Source of the DNA: an uncultured Alphaproteobacteria bacterium
Lineage (GTDB): Bacteria; Pseudomonadota; Alphaproteobacteria; Paracaedibacterales; CAIULA01
Assembly: GCA_903899945.1 (NCBI GenBank)
Contig: CAIULA010000016.1
Coordinates: 1 to 64,000 of the forward strand
Length of the DNA stretch: 64,000 nt
Reading direction: 5' to 3'
The position numbers and the translations under genes were made by a program. The notes beneath the pieces are model-generated. The model was not told where the DNA came from. It saw nothing but the letters and a program-made list of their open reading frames with translations, and made no database searches. The first letter of the stretch is position 1, and every line of letters begins with the position of its first letter. Positions 55,036-63,693 of the stretch are shown here, in pieces.

Positions 55036-55582
55036 ATCTTAAACCCTGCTTTTCAAGCTCAGACTTCCAATAGCTAAATATTGTTGGATTTGTCATTTGG
55101 TATAATAAGAAGGTTGGAAAAGCTTCCTCAAGAATTCTCGACACATCCGCTTCAGTCATATCCGGACTCCATTTTCCGGCTTTACAGAGTATTGCAATTG
55201 CTAATTTTGCCGAACAAATTCTCGTTGCCATTTCTAAAAGAGCCTTTCTGAAATCACTAGGCTCTACAGATTCATAACGAACACTTGCATATAAAGTCTT
55301 CACGACCATTTCATCAAGAAATTCTGTATGGCTGCCGTAACTAGGTATATGCTTTTCTTCCCCCATACGAGGCGTACTAATGTCTTCTCCTTGCGATGCC
55401 GTCGGTTGGCTCCCAGCATAAGAAGAAGTTAGTGAACCGGATCGGACCAGTGCTGTTGGACTTTGGCTTTCTCTTGAATCCACTGCTACCGCCAGTGGCA
55501 ATCTATTATCATCCACATCGCTTGGCGCTTTAATACAAAGCACTGAAAAGAGAAAATTAAATGCTAATAATGATGCAAACAT
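55028..55582 (-). CDS. Small secreted protein upstream of the fusion protein
   Basis: Family not recognised. The 184-residue protein begins with a short hydrophobic export signal (MFASLLAFNFLFSVLCIKA). A Ser/Thr/Pro-rich, probably disordered stretch follows (about 20-85), then a helical domain of about 95 residues with several Cys and Trp (ATRICSAKLAIAILCKAGKW). A Cys sits near the C-terminus, and another is at the possible signal cleavage region (VLCIKA), which could be a lipobox-like site. The last 8 bp overlap the start of the 1471-residue fusion gene, so the two are translationally coupled and probably work together. Confidence 0.7.
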   Translation of the reverse strand: MFASLLAFNFLFSVLCIKAPSDVDDNRLPLAVAVDSRESQSPTALVRSGSLTSSYAGSQPTASQGEDISTPRMGEEKHIPSYGSHTEFLDEMVVKTLYASVRYESVEPSDFRKALLEMATRICSAKLAIAILCKAGKWSPDMTEADVSRILEEAFPTFLLYQMTNPTIFSYWKSELEKQGLRCG

Positions 55583-55895
55583 AAATTACCCACGAAAAAA
55601 TGGTATTTTCCACGTCCGCTAAGAATTTAATAAAATTCAAAATATTTTCCAGGTGAATTATTTTTTTATTTCTAATATCAGTTGATAAAGATGAGAAAGT
55701 TCTATTTAGTCAGTAAAATTCATTTTTTGATAAAAAAATGCAATGTATCTAATAAAAATCTCATAAAAAAATATCTTCATTTTTAAGATTTAACAATCCT
55801 CTAACCCTATCTCCTCTTGCATTTTTGATTGTTCTCCCTTACCTTTCTAGTAACAAATAAGAATATTCTAATAACTTTAATTCAAGGGAATTACC
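55583..55895. other. 313-bp divergent intergenic region
   Basis: Very AT-rich, no open frame of note and no obvious RNA gene. It must carry the promoters of ndk (plus) and of the secreted-protein/fusion pair (minus). I cannot pick a convincing -35/-10 pair by eye. Confidence 0.6.
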
Positions 55896-56318
55896 GTGAC
55901 CTTACAACAAACACTTTCAATTATGAAACCAGATGCAACAAGGCGTAATCTAACTGGTAAAATTAACGCTAAAATTGAAGACGCTGGCCTTAGAATCATC
56001 GCTCAAAAGCGTTTATGTTTGTCCAAAGAACAAGCACAAAAATTTTATGCCGTTCACGCTGAACGCTCATTTTTTAATGATCTTTGTGAATATATGATAT
56101 CTGGCCCGGTAGTTGTTCAGGTTTTAGAGGGTGAAGATGCTGTCGCTAAGTATCGTGAAGTTATGGGCGCTACAAATCCGGCAAATGCAGCAGAAGGCAC
56201 AATTCGCAAAGAATTTGCCGAATCTATAGAGGCAAATTCTGTGCATGGATCTGACTCTGAAGAAAATGCAGCAAATGAAATTGCTTTCTTTTTCAGCCAA
56301 ATAGAAATTGTCGGATAA
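55896..56318 (+). CDS. ndk: Nucleoside diphosphate kinase
   Basis: Transfers phosphate from ATP to other nucleoside diphosphates through a phospho-histidine. The 140-residue protein is the normal size. It has [52 protein letters not shown] and the active-site NSVHGSDS with catalytic His near 117. GTG start at 55896 follows AAGGGA. Its last 11 bp overlap pgsA. Confidence 0.98.
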   Translation: MTLQQTLSIMKPDATRRNLTGKINAKIEDAGLRIIAQKRLCLSKEQAQKFYAVHAERSFFNDLCEYMISGPVVVQVLEGEDAVAKYREVMGATNPANAAEGTIRKEFAESIEANSVHGSDSEENAANEIAFFFSQIEIVG

Positions 56319-56853
56319 GGTTTTAACTCTACCTAATTTAATAACAGGCGTTCGTCTTGCTCTCACGCCTGTTATTGTCTATCAAATTCTAAAGTACCAT
56401 CTTTGGACCGGATTTGTTTTATTGTTTATTGCCGGTCTTACGGACTGGATCGATGGCTATTTTGCAAGGCTTTGTAATACCACCTCTGAGCTTGGTCGTC
56501 TTCTCGATCCTGTCGCCGACAAAATTTTACTAATCAGTGTTTTTAGTGCGCTTTTTCTAATAAACCGTTTACCCGGATGGTTAGCGCTTATAATGATTGC
56601 TAGAGACTTACTTATTGCATTAGGTTCTTTTTTTGTATTGAAATATAAGCTTCCTCTCAAGCTTGAACCTCTTTTTATGAGTAAGGTTAATACATTTTTT
56701 CAAATTTTATTAAGTTTAGGCCTGCTGATTCTCACTCCATGCACTCGTATTGGTTGGGGCTTTCTTGTTGTTTTATTTTATGGCACTCTGACTACAACAC
56801 TTATGTCAGGATTTTCATATGCAAAGCTCTTTTACAAAAGCACTAAAAAATGA
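56308..56853 (+). CDS. pgsA: CDP-diacylglycerol--glycerol-3-phosphate phosphatidyltransferase
   Basis: Makes phosphatidylglycerol-phosphate, the first committed step to phosphatidylglycerol and cardiolipin. The 181-residue membrane enzyme starts [19 protein letters not shown]. It has the CDP-alcohol transferase signature ATDWxDGxxAR...G...DPxxDK as [13 protein letters not shown] ... [12 protein letters not shown], with the four Asp ligands. About five helices. TTG at 56308 is the only reasonable start before the motif and has no clear ribosome-binding site, so translation is probably coupled to ndk. A CDP-alcohol paralog using another acceptor is a less likely alternative. Confidence 0.93.
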   Translation: MSDKVLTLPNLITGVRLALTPVIVYQILKYHLWTGFVLLFIAGLTDWIDGYFARLCNTTSELGRLLDPVADKILLISVFSALFLINRLPGWLALIMIARDLLIALGSFFVLKYKLPLKLEPLFMSKVNTFFQILLSLGLLILTPCTRIGWGFLVVLFYGTLTTTLMSGFSYAKLFYKSTKK

Positions 56854-57916
56854 GAATTTTTTTCGTTACCTAGTCATATGGACCATTATTGGCGTGATTA
56901 TTACCTACCTTGTCCAGAGTATTAGCGGAATTTTATCCCCTTTTGTTGCAGGTTTTATAGGCGCTTATATCTTAAATCGCCCTGTACAAAAATTGGAAAA
57001 ATATAAAATTACCAGAAATATAGCTGCTGCCCTTGTTATCTTGACTCTTCTAGTTGTTATTGGCCTTATCGTTGTCGTTGCTCTCCCTTACTTGCAAAAT
57101 GAGCTGATTATATTGGCTCAGAGCATCCCTTCTTTTGCACAAAGAATTTTTCATTCTCTTCATCCTCTTTTGAGTGGCATATCGGAAAAGCTAGGAGCTA
57201 CCGTCGAGGTTTCTTCATTGAGTCATGAACTAAGTCGTTATACAGGTGATATTTTGCAGTGGAGCCTTCAAGCCTTGATCAATTTGTTAAGCAATGGAAT
57301 GGTTTTAGCAAATCTTTTGTCTCTTATCGTTCTAACACCCGTCATTACATTTTATTTACTCAAAGACTGGCCAAACCTTATACAATTTATTGATGGATTG
57401 CTGCCGAAATCGTATGCATCATCGATCCGTCATACAGCAAAAAAGATCGACATAATGTTGTCTGATTTTGCCAAGGGCCAAACTGTTGTGTGCCTAATAT
57501 TAATGGTTTTATATGCAACAGCTCTTTCTTTCACAGGGTTAAATCAATCCGTATTTGTTGGCATATTAACAGGTTTCTTTGCGTTTATTCCATTTATTGG
57601 AATGCTCATTGGTTGCTTAGTTAGCTTAAGTATTGCTTTCAATCAATTTACAGACTGGCCTTCCATTTTAAGCGTTGCGTCTGTATTTGTAATTGTCCCT
57701 CTTATAGAAGCCAATTTTTTAACGCCACGTTTTATCGGTGGAAAAATTGGACTTCATCCCGTTTGGATTCTTTTCGCTCTTTTAGCGGGTGGAAATTGGT
57801 TTGGTTTTGTTGGAATTTTATTTGCCCTACCTATAGCTGCTATTATAGGGATTTTGACACGTCTCACTTTTCACTATAATGTATCTTCAGAAATGGCATC
57901 CTATGAACCAAAATAA
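56819..57916 (+). CDS. AI-2E family (PerM-like) membrane permease
   Basis: Polytopic inner-membrane protein of 365 residues with about eight helices. Family markers: an N-terminal helix pair with FVAGFIGAYILNRPVQKLEK, ALPYLQNELIIL, LTPVITFYLLKDWP and the C-terminal VFVIVPLIEANFLTPRFIGGKIGLHPVWILFALLAGG. AI-2E family members export autoinducer-2 or act in Na+/H+ exchange; the name alone does not imply quorum sensing. It overlaps pgsA by 35 bp, with AGGA before its ATG, and the next small gene by 14 bp. Confidence 0.92.
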   Translation: MQSSFTKALKNENFFRYLVIWTIIGVIITYLVQSISGILSPFVAGFIGAYILNRPVQKLEKYKITRNIAAALVILTLLVVIGLIVVVALPYLQNELIILAQSIPSFAQRIFHSLHPLLSGISEKLGATVEVSSLSHELSRYTGDILQWSLQALINLLSNGMVLANLLSLIVLTPVITFYLLKDWPNLIQFIDGLLPKSYASSIRHTAKKIDIMLSDFAKGQTVVCLILMVLYATALSFTGLNQSVFVGILTGFFAFIPFIGMLIGCLVSLSIAFNQFTDWPSILSVASVFVIVPLIEANFLTPRFIGGKIGLHPVWILFALLAGGNWFGFVGILFALPIAAIIGILTRLTFHYNVSSEMASYEPK

Positions 57917-58013
57917 AAACTTAAGACAGAGAAATCTTGCACTTCTTATTATTCTTTTAGCTTTATGCGTTTTGTTTTATGCCGTAGCCTTTGTAAAAGT
58001 TGGCGGTCAATAA
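57903..58013 (+). CDS. CoxF-like single-helix small protein
   Basis: A 36-residue protein from ATG 57903: a basic N-terminus (MNQNKNLRQRN) then one membrane helix (LALLIILLALCVLFYAVAFV) and the tail KVGGQ. In alphaproteobacteria a similar tiny protein often precedes ctaG in cytochrome oxidase loci, with the same basic-helix-VKxGG layout. Here it ends 9 bp before ctaG and overlaps the permease gene by 14 bp. It is easily missed because of its size. Confidence 0.75.
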   Translation: MNQNKNLRQRNLALLIILLALCVLFYAVAFVKVGGQ

Positions 58014-58022
58014 GTTTTTATA

Positions 58023-58553
58023 GTGATTAAAGAAGATAAGAACCTTCCCATTATTTTAGTAGCTGTTGTTATTAGTATGCTTGGTTTAGCTTACGCATCC
58101 GTACCCCTTTATCGCCTCATTTGCCAAAAAACTGGATTTGGTGGAACCCCGCAAAAAGCTTTTGCAGTATCTGATCAAATTGAAGGAAGCAGAGAAATTA
58201 CCGTACAGTTTGTTGCGAATACGCATCGTAATTTACCTTGGAAATTCAAACCTCTTCAAAATGAAATAAAAGTGAGGATTGGAGAAAACAAATTAGCTTA
58301 TTATTTTGCCGAAAATATAAGTGATCTCCCGGTCATAGGTATGGCGACCTATAATATATCACCGGATAAAGCGGCTATCTATTTCAATAAAGTTCAATGT
58401 TTTTGTTTTGAACAGCAACTTTTAAAACCAAAGCAAGGTATGGAAATGCCAGTCTTGTTTTTTCTAAACCCTGAATTTGCAAAAGATCCTGGTTTGAAAG
58501 ATGTAAAAACGATAACTCTTTCCTATACGTTTTTTGAGTATAAAAAAAGATAA
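58023..58553 (+). CDS. ctaG: Cytochrome c oxidase assembly protein CtaG/Cox11
   Basis: Periplasm-facing copper chaperone that delivers copper to the CuB site of the aa3-type oxidase. The 176-residue protein has one N-terminal helix (about 8-28) running into LAYASVPLYRLICQKTGFGG, the family signature. Copper ligands lie in KVQCFCFEQQLL near 126-128, and MPVLFFLNPEF and TLSYTFF follow. A GTG start at 58023 lacks a strong ribosome-binding site. coxA, coxB and coxC are not adjacent, so the assembly factor is separated from its target genes. Confidence 0.96.
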   Translation: MIKEDKNLPIILVAVVISMLGLAYASVPLYRLICQKTGFGGTPQKAFAVSDQIEGSREITVQFVANTHRNLPWKFKPLQNEIKVRIGENKLAYYFAENISDLPVIGMATYNISPDKAAIYFNKVQCFCFEQQLLKPKQGMEMPVLFFLNPEFAKDPGLKDVKTITLSYTFFEYKKR

Positions 58554-58554
58554 T

Positions 58555-59511
58555 CTATCCTTTGTACCGTTCCCAATGATTCTCTAGAATTGGCCATACA
58601 GTTTCAACGCTTAAAGAAGTCATGTAGCAATCTTGGGATTTATGAGAGAATTCAGGCGTTGATTTTAACTCATCATATGTCATAGGAATACGAACAACAA
58701 TATTGCGCGTTTCATCATAATCTTGCCATGGCCTATAGTTCTGTTCTCTGGAGGGCCCAAACAGTCCAATGGTAGGGACTCTAAGAGCAGCTGCTATGTG
58801 CATTAAACCTGAATCATTTCCAATAAAAACCTTACATTGTTTTATACAAGCTGCTGTTTCAATTAAACTTAAATTCTTATCGAAAAATGACAAGACCTGC
58901 TCTTTGGGTAAAGATTCAATCAAAGGCTCTACCATACTTTTTTCATGAGGAGCTGCAAAGATGGCAATTTTTGTTTCCGGATATTGGTGAGAGAAGCGTT
59001 TAAATACTTCAATGAATGAGGAAATAGGCCATTGTTTTCCAACCCAGTTTGCAGCTGGTGCGACTGCAACACATGGATGGTTATCAAAACAAGCTCTCGT
59101 TTTTTCAAACCGCTTCTCTGAAAACCAAAGCTCCGGTGAAAAAGCTTTTCCATCAATTAATGCTGAGACTTGCTCAACTTTATGACGAGGATCACTTGGT
59201 TTACTCTTCCAAACAACGCGTTTTTTTGTCAAGAGCAAATAAGAAATCGCTGAGCCACGTAGATCAATTACCCAATCCCATTTTTGTCCAACTACTTTTG
59301 TCCATAACGTCAACCAATGCTTACTGAGGCGCTGTTTGGGAAAAACAATCAGATCATTTAACAAGGGGTAATCTTCGAACAGAGAGGCAGGCAGAGGGTC
59401 TACAGCAATCGTTACTTTTGCAAAAGGATAACGTTTTTGTATTTCGCTTAAAATACCGGTTGTTAATACAGCATCACCAATTCGACTGCATGTTATAAAA
59501 AGTATTTTCAT
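58555..59511 (-). CDS. Family 9 glycosyltransferase (heptosyltransferase-like)
   Basis: Probably adds a heptose or similar sugar to the lipopolysaccharide core. The 318-residue protein starts MKILFITCSRIGDAVLTTGIL, the GT9 N-terminal motif. WVIDLRGSAIS, VAPAANWVGKQWP, KVFIGNDSGLMHIAAALRVPTIGLFGPS and NYRPWQ follow, the donor-binding region of GT9 enzymes. ATG 59511 is preferred; an in-frame TTG at 59526 would add five residues and overlap the upstream gene. A heptose donor is assumed from the family only. Confidence 0.9.
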   Translation of the reverse strand: MKILFITCSRIGDAVLTTGILSEIQKRYPFAKVTIAVDPLPASLFEDYPLLNDLIVFPKQRLSKHWLTLWTKVVGQKWDWVIDLRGSAISYLLLTKKRVVWKSKPSDPRHKVEQVSALIDGKAFSPELWFSEKRFEKTRACFDNHPCVAVAPAANWVGKQWPISSFIEVFKRFSHQYPETKIAIFAAPHEKSMVEPLIESLPKEQVLSFFDKNLSLIETAACIKQCKVFIGNDSGLMHIAAALRVPTIGLFGPSREQNYRPWQDYDETRNIVVRIPMTYDELKSTPEFSHKSQDCYMTSLSVETVWPILENHWERYKG

Positions 59512-59522
59512 AAATGGAAATC

Positions 59523-60845
59523 TCAAAGAGTATAGGAAAAATTATCAACCAGCATCCCAGGAACCAAGGATCCCCCAACTGATCTTTGATCATAGGTATC
59601 GGTTTCAGCAATCAAATATGATTCATCAGTTAAACTCAAAAGCCCCTCTCCCCAAAAATGGTAAAGAGTTTCATCAAAGCGCATATCCTTTATTGGCGAG
59701 ACAATTTTTCCATCTTCGACCCAGAAACACCCATAGCGCGTCATACCGGTTATACGTCCTTTATTAAGGTCACTCCAGTTCAAATAATGAACATTACTTA
59801 CAAACAAACCTGTATCAAGTGTTTTTAGAATTTCACTCTCTTGTAGAGATCCAGTGGAGATAGATGGTGCGCGAAGCCCCTCACCTGAATCAGCATAATT
59901 TGTTTCAAGTTTATATTCTTTTGCTGACCGAGTGCTTGTTAAAAGATTTTTGAGTTGGCCTTTTTCCACAATAGGTAACGACATAGGCGCTAACTCACCG
60001 AAACTATTGAATCGCGGGCTAGAACCTTTCGAAAAATCTTCACAAAGCGTAAATAAAGGAGAAAGGGTTGCATCACCATCTTTTATCAATTTAAAGGCAG
60101 ACTGCCCTTGATAATAAGAAGACGCACCAACTCCATTCCAGGATAATATATTCAAAAAACCACAAACAGCTTCTGGAGCAAAATAAGTTCTATATTTTCC
60201 GGGAGCTAAGGTTTTATTTGGAGAATCTAGCTTGCTCAGTTGCTCTTTAGAAAAATCTAGTTTGTCTTGGAATAATTCTTTCGACCAATCCTTATCGGCA
60301 TAGATTAGTTTTACTGCCTTTTGTGAAGGTGTGTAAAAAGAAAGATCCAAGCAAAAGTTTTCACTTTCGTACCAATGGCTTTGCCCTAAAGAATTTATGT
60401 TTCCACGCATAACAGAACCGGCAGTTAAAATACCTGCACAATCAAGATCTTTTATCATCGGAGAAAGCACATCCATCCAATCCTTATCTTCTGGAAAAAA
60501 ACCTTTATGATGCTCTTCACTGTTACCTAGATTATTGATTTCTGGACAAAAAGGATCTAGAGGAAGCTGATTAGCATCTTCGCGGCATTTTTCTAAAACT
60601 TTTTTCCCTTGTTCAAAATTTACTTTTGAATCTGAACCAAAGGGTAAGTGATAGTTTATGTGACGCCCATTTTTAAGAAAAGTGAATTTAATGGATCCTT
60701 GATCAACAATCGTAATCTGGCGAATTTTTGCTTGATTAAGACGCATGAAAAGAGTCTTCTCTCCTGATGAAGAGAGAGACAAGACCTCATCCACCTGAAG
60801 CTTTTGGAAAATATCTTTTGCGAATTGATTAAAAAGATTTTGCAT
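59523..60845 (-). CDS. pmbA: TldE/PmbA-family protease subunit
   Basis: Partner of TldD in a heterodimeric peptide-processing metalloprotease. About 440 residues. It lacks the zinc HExxxH of TldD, as expected for this subunit, and keeps the family elements: GSKVN-like strand, LAPGKYRTYFAPEAVCGFLNIL, SPRFNSFGELA, NYADSGEGLRAPSISTG and SNVHYLNWSDLNKGRITGMTRYGCFWVEDG. ATG 60845 is preferred, with CAGGG seven bases upstream; an in-frame codon at 60872 would lie inside tldD. It follows tldD with a 4-bp gap. Confidence 0.92.
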   Translation of the reverse strand: MQNLFNQFAKDIFQKLQVDEVLSLSSSGEKTLFMRLNQAKIRQITIVDQGSIKFTFLKNGRHINYHLPFGSDSKVNFEQGKKVLEKCREDANQLPLDPFCPEINNLGNSEEHHKGFFPEDKDWMDVLSPMIKDLDCAGILTAGSVMRGNINSLGQSHWYESENFCLDLSFYTPSQKAVKLIYADKDWSKELFQDKLDFSKEQLSKLDSPNKTLAPGKYRTYFAPEAVCGFLNILSWNGVGASSYYQGQSAFKLIKDGDATLSPLFTLCEDFSKGSSPRFNSFGELAPMSLPIVEKGQLKNLLTSTRSAKEYKLETNYADSGEGLRAPSISTGSLQESEILKTLDTGLFVSNVHYLNWSDLNKGRITGMTRYGCFWVEDGKIVSPIKDMRFDETLYHFWGEGLLSLTDESYLIAETDTYDQRSVGGSLVPGMLVDNFSYTL

Positions 60846-60849
60846 ACCT

Positions 60850-62274
60850 TTACCCTGCGCCTCCAAAAACATCTATTTTTTCAAACCAGCAAGTTGGGAC
60901 GGCATGACCTACGCGAATAACCTGGTTCGGCTCTCCTTTTCCGCAGTATGGGCTTCCTGATATTTTGTAAGTATCTTTGTTTCCAACTGCACGCAAACTC
61001 TTCCAAAAGGGAACGGAAATTCCTCTATAATTCGGATTCTTTAAAACGGCTCCAAGACGACCATTTTGAATGCGCCGTGCATACTCGCAGCCAAATTGAA
61101 ATTTATTTCGGTAATCATCAATGGACCAGGATTTATTAGTTTGCATATAAATGCCATCTTCTATTCTTGATATCATTTCTTCGAAAGATGAGTTGCCTGG
61201 TTCAATATTAATGTTCGCCATACGGTCAAGGGGAGGCCTGTTCCATGAAGAAACCCTGGCATTCGCTACACCTTGCAATTTTAGTCTCTCTTGGCTTTCA
61301 AGGCTCCCAAGACCCCGCATTAAAAGGCCATCTTTGATTAGATATTCGCGTGTTGCTTTATTACCAACATCATCAAAAGCATAACTGGCTGCCTCACTTT
61401 CAACGAAAGGATCAAAAGTCACATTTAAAAGAGATGAACCATATTGAAGCATGCCAAAATCACTTGGCTTTACAAAACTCCATCCTGCATAATTCCTCTC
61501 ATCCCCTAAAATCCGATCTAGCTCAAGAGGATGACCTATCGATTCATGAACTTGAAGATAAAGCTGATCAGGCGCTAAAACAAGATCAAAAATTCCACTC
61601 GGACATTCTTCGGCTTTTAAAAGCTCTAAGGCTTCTTTTCCAACAATTTCTGCTGTAGCTTTAAGAACGTCTCTATCCAACAGTTCTAACCCTTGTTGCG
61701 TAAAGGGAGAACCATTTGTACGCGTTTGTGTTTCTGTTCCCTCTCCAGCCGTCGCGGCTAATGTTAGATAAGTCATTAAAGTTTTTTGAGATACATCGCT
61801 GCCGTTGCTGCTGACCATATAGCTACTTCGATCAACGATCATTGCATGAGCTATTGTGTTAACAATCTTATCGGAAACCTTTAAAATATTTGTGGTGTCA
61901 ACAAGGATATCAACAAAATCAGCTGTCGGTATATTACTGGGTGCAAGTTTAAAAGGGGATGTATAATTGCCCACGGCCTTTGGCCTGACAGACGTCGTGA
62001 AGGAATAAAGTTTATTCAGACTAGCCTTTTTTGCCAATTCTTCTGCTTTTTTAGCAGTATTATGAATGGCTTCTTCTGAATGCGTGTTGGTGCAGGCGTA
62101 GGCAAATTGTCCATCAACCAAAACCTCAATCATATATCCATGATCGATATTGACACCATTTTGGTCAGACCGACCATTACGTGCAGTACGGGATGTAATT
62201 TCTTCCCTGATTTCCCTAATAGCCACCCAATCGGCTTTGATGGACAAATTTTCAAGACAACGTTTTAAATTCAT
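60850..62274 (-). CDS. tldD: TldD metalloprotease subunit
   Basis: Catalytic subunit of the TldD/TldE protease, which trims peptides such as microcin precursors and CcdA in E. coli; its general role is unclear. The 474-residue protein has the zinc motif HESIGHPLELDRI (HExxxH at about 243-248) and a downstream metal-ligand region with SPYCGKGEPNQ. VIDRSSYMVSSNGSD-like and TRTNGSPFTQQGLELLD segments fit the family. No bacteriocin precursor gene was seen nearby. Divergent from the aldolase gene. Confidence 0.94.
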   Translation of the reverse strand: MNLKRCLENLSIKADWVAIREIREEITSRTARNGRSDQNGVNIDHGYMIEVLVDGQFAYACTNTHSEEAIHNTAKKAEELAKKASLNKLYSFTTSVRPKAVGNYTSPFKLAPSNIPTADFVDILVDTTNILKVSDKIVNTIAHAMIVDRSSYMVSSNGSDVSQKTLMTYLTLAATAGEGTETQTRTNGSPFTQQGLELLDRDVLKATAEIVGKEALELLKAEECPSGIFDLVLAPDQLYLQVHESIGHPLELDRILGDERNYAGWSFVKPSDFGMLQYGSSLLNVTFDPFVESEAASYAFDDVGNKATREYLIKDGLLMRGLGSLESQERLKLQGVANARVSSWNRPPLDRMANINIEPGNSSFEEMISRIEDGIYMQTNKSWSIDDYRNKFQFGCEYARRIQNGRLGAVLKNPNYRGISVPFWKSLRAVGNKDTYKISGSPYCGKGEPNQVIRVGHAVPTCWFEKIDVFGGAG

Positions 62275-62412
62275 ATAACTTATGTTCTTTTCCTAATCTG
62301 GGAAAATCTTAGCAAAATTTAAAAGATGTGTCTTGAAAATAACTTTAATGATTGTTAATTACCAAACTCTTTTTTATCATAGAGTCATATCAATTCCTAA
62401 GATTTCAGTATT

Positions 62413-63333
62413 ATGCGCATCACTCAACGTGTTAAAAAAATTCTCAGCTTTTATGAAAGCGATAATCCGGGCACCAAGTCAAACTTATCTAAATTCCTCA
62501 TGCATGGGAAATTAGCCGGCAGTGGAAAATTGATGATTTTAGCCGTTGATCAAGGGTTTGAACACGGCCCCGATCGTAGTTTTGCAAGTAATCCAGATTC
62601 ACTGCATCCTCACTTTCACTATCAAATGGCTATTGATGCCCGGCTTTCTGGTTATGCCGCCCCCCTTGGTTGGCTTGAGGCCGGCGCTGATAGTTTTGCA
62701 GGCGCCGTTCCAACTATTTTAAAAATGAATAGCAGCAACTGTTTGCTTGGAAAAAATAACATACCAGATCAGGCAGTCACGGCCACTGTTCAAGATGCTT
62801 TGCGTTTGGGATGTTCGGCCATTGGCTTTACAATTTATCCAGGTTCCGATGCATCCTTAGAAATGTTTGAGGAAATAAGAGAGCTTTCTCTTGAAGCCAA
62901 AGCTTGTGGCCTTGCCGTTATTATTTGGTCTTATGCGAGAGGAAGCTTGTCTAAAGAAGGAGAAACTGCTATTGACGTTATTAGTTATGGCGCTCATATG
63001 GCGGCTTTATTAGGAGCGCATGTTATTAAGGTAAAATTGCCTTCTGCTCATCTTGAAATCCCTGCAGCAAAGACGAACTATCAAAAGTACGGCATTAAAA
63101 TTGATACGATGGCTGACAGAGTTCGCCATGTAGTTGATTGTTGTTTTAAAGGCAGACGTATGGTTATCTTCTCAGGCGGCGAAAGCAAAGACATTAAGGA
63201 TGTTTTAGATGACGGAAGAGCCATTCAAGCAGGTGGTGGTTATGGATCCATTATTGGACGCAATTGTTTCCAAAGGCCCCGTGATGAGGCTATGAATATG
63301 CTTAAAGATCTTGCAGAAATTTACAGAAAATAG
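62413..63333 (+). CDS. fbaB: Class I fructose-bisphosphate aldolase (FbaB/DhnA type)
   Basis: Cleaves fructose-1,6-bisphosphate to two triose phosphates through a Schiff base, in the cytoplasm. The 306-residue protein has MILAVDQGFEHGPDRSF, LGCSAIGFTIYPGS and the Schiff-base Lys in HVIKVKLPS. The phosphate-binding end is RMVIFSGGES followed by GGGYGSIIGRNCFQRP. Archaeal-type class I aldolase, also found in some proteobacteria. The start ATG 62413 lies 138 bp from divergent tldD, a gap likely to carry both promoters. Confidence 0.95.
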   Translation: MRITQRVKKILSFYESDNPGTKSNLSKFLMHGKLAGSGKLMILAVDQGFEHGPDRSFASNPDSLHPHFHYQMAIDARLSGYAAPLGWLEAGADSFAGAVPTILKMNSSNCLLGKNNIPDQAVTATVQDALRLGCSAIGFTIYPGSDASLEMFEEIRELSLEAKACGLAVIIWSYARGSLSKEGETAIDVISYGAHMAALLGAHVIKVKLPSAHLEIPAAKTNYQKYGIKIDTMADRVRHVVDCCFKGRRMVIFSGGESKDIKDVLDDGRAIQAGGGYGSIIGRNCFQRPRDEAMNMLKDLAEIYRK

Positions 63334-63336
63334 CCA

Positions 63337-63693
63337 ATGGATTTAGGAACCTTTATTTATACTTGGTGGAATGGTCAGCTTGTAGGGAATGACGAGTTTG
63401 GTAATCGTTATTTTCAGACAAAACGCGTAAAAAAGTATGAACAGCCCAAACGATGGGTTCTTTATAAGGGAAAGCCAGAGGCCTCAAAGGTTCCGGCTAT
63501 TTGGCACGGGTGGCTTCATTACACAGTGGATGAGCCGCCATCCCAAAACACATCTTATCCTTGGGTTAAAAAACATTTGCCTAATTTAACAGGAACACGT
63601 TTAGCGCATCGTCCTGATAAAAATTCACCTCTCTATCCATCTACTCATTCAAAACGCAAGGCGATTCTCGATTATGTTCCCTGGAAACCATAA
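63337..63693 (+). CDS. NADH:ubiquinone oxidoreductase accessory subunit, NDUFA12 family
   Basis: Supernumerary subunit of respiratory complex I found in alphaproteobacteria and mitochondria (17.2-kDa type). The 118-residue protein has the family pattern TWWNGQLVGNDEFGNRYFQTK near the start, RWVLYKGKPEASKVPAIWHGWLHYTVDEPPS in the middle and HLPNLTGT near the C-terminus. It follows the aldolase gene by 3 bp. Core nuo genes are not in the window. The last 20 bp overlap the next gene. Confidence 0.95.
   Translation: MDLGTFIYTWWNGQLVGNDEFGNRYFQTKRVKKYEQPKRWVLYKGKPEASKVPAIWHGWLHYTVDEPPSQNTSYPWVKKHLPNLTGTRLAHRPDKNSPLYPSTHSKRKAILDYVPWKP

Noticed and set aside
55741-55800. Possible small RNA or riboswitch before ndk
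   Set aside because: The sequence is only AT-rich; I found no stable stem pairs or known riboswitch core.
56819-57916. Quorum-sensing locus formed by the AI-2E permease and the LuxR gene
   Set aside because: The two genes are 8 kb apart on separate units, no luxS or luxI was seen, and AI-2E family membership alone does not indicate AI-2 transport.
60850-62274. Microcin/bacteriocin maturation cluster around tldD/pmbA
   Set aside because: No small precursor peptide, cyclodehydratase or exporter gene is nearby. tldD/pmbA are common housekeeping genes.
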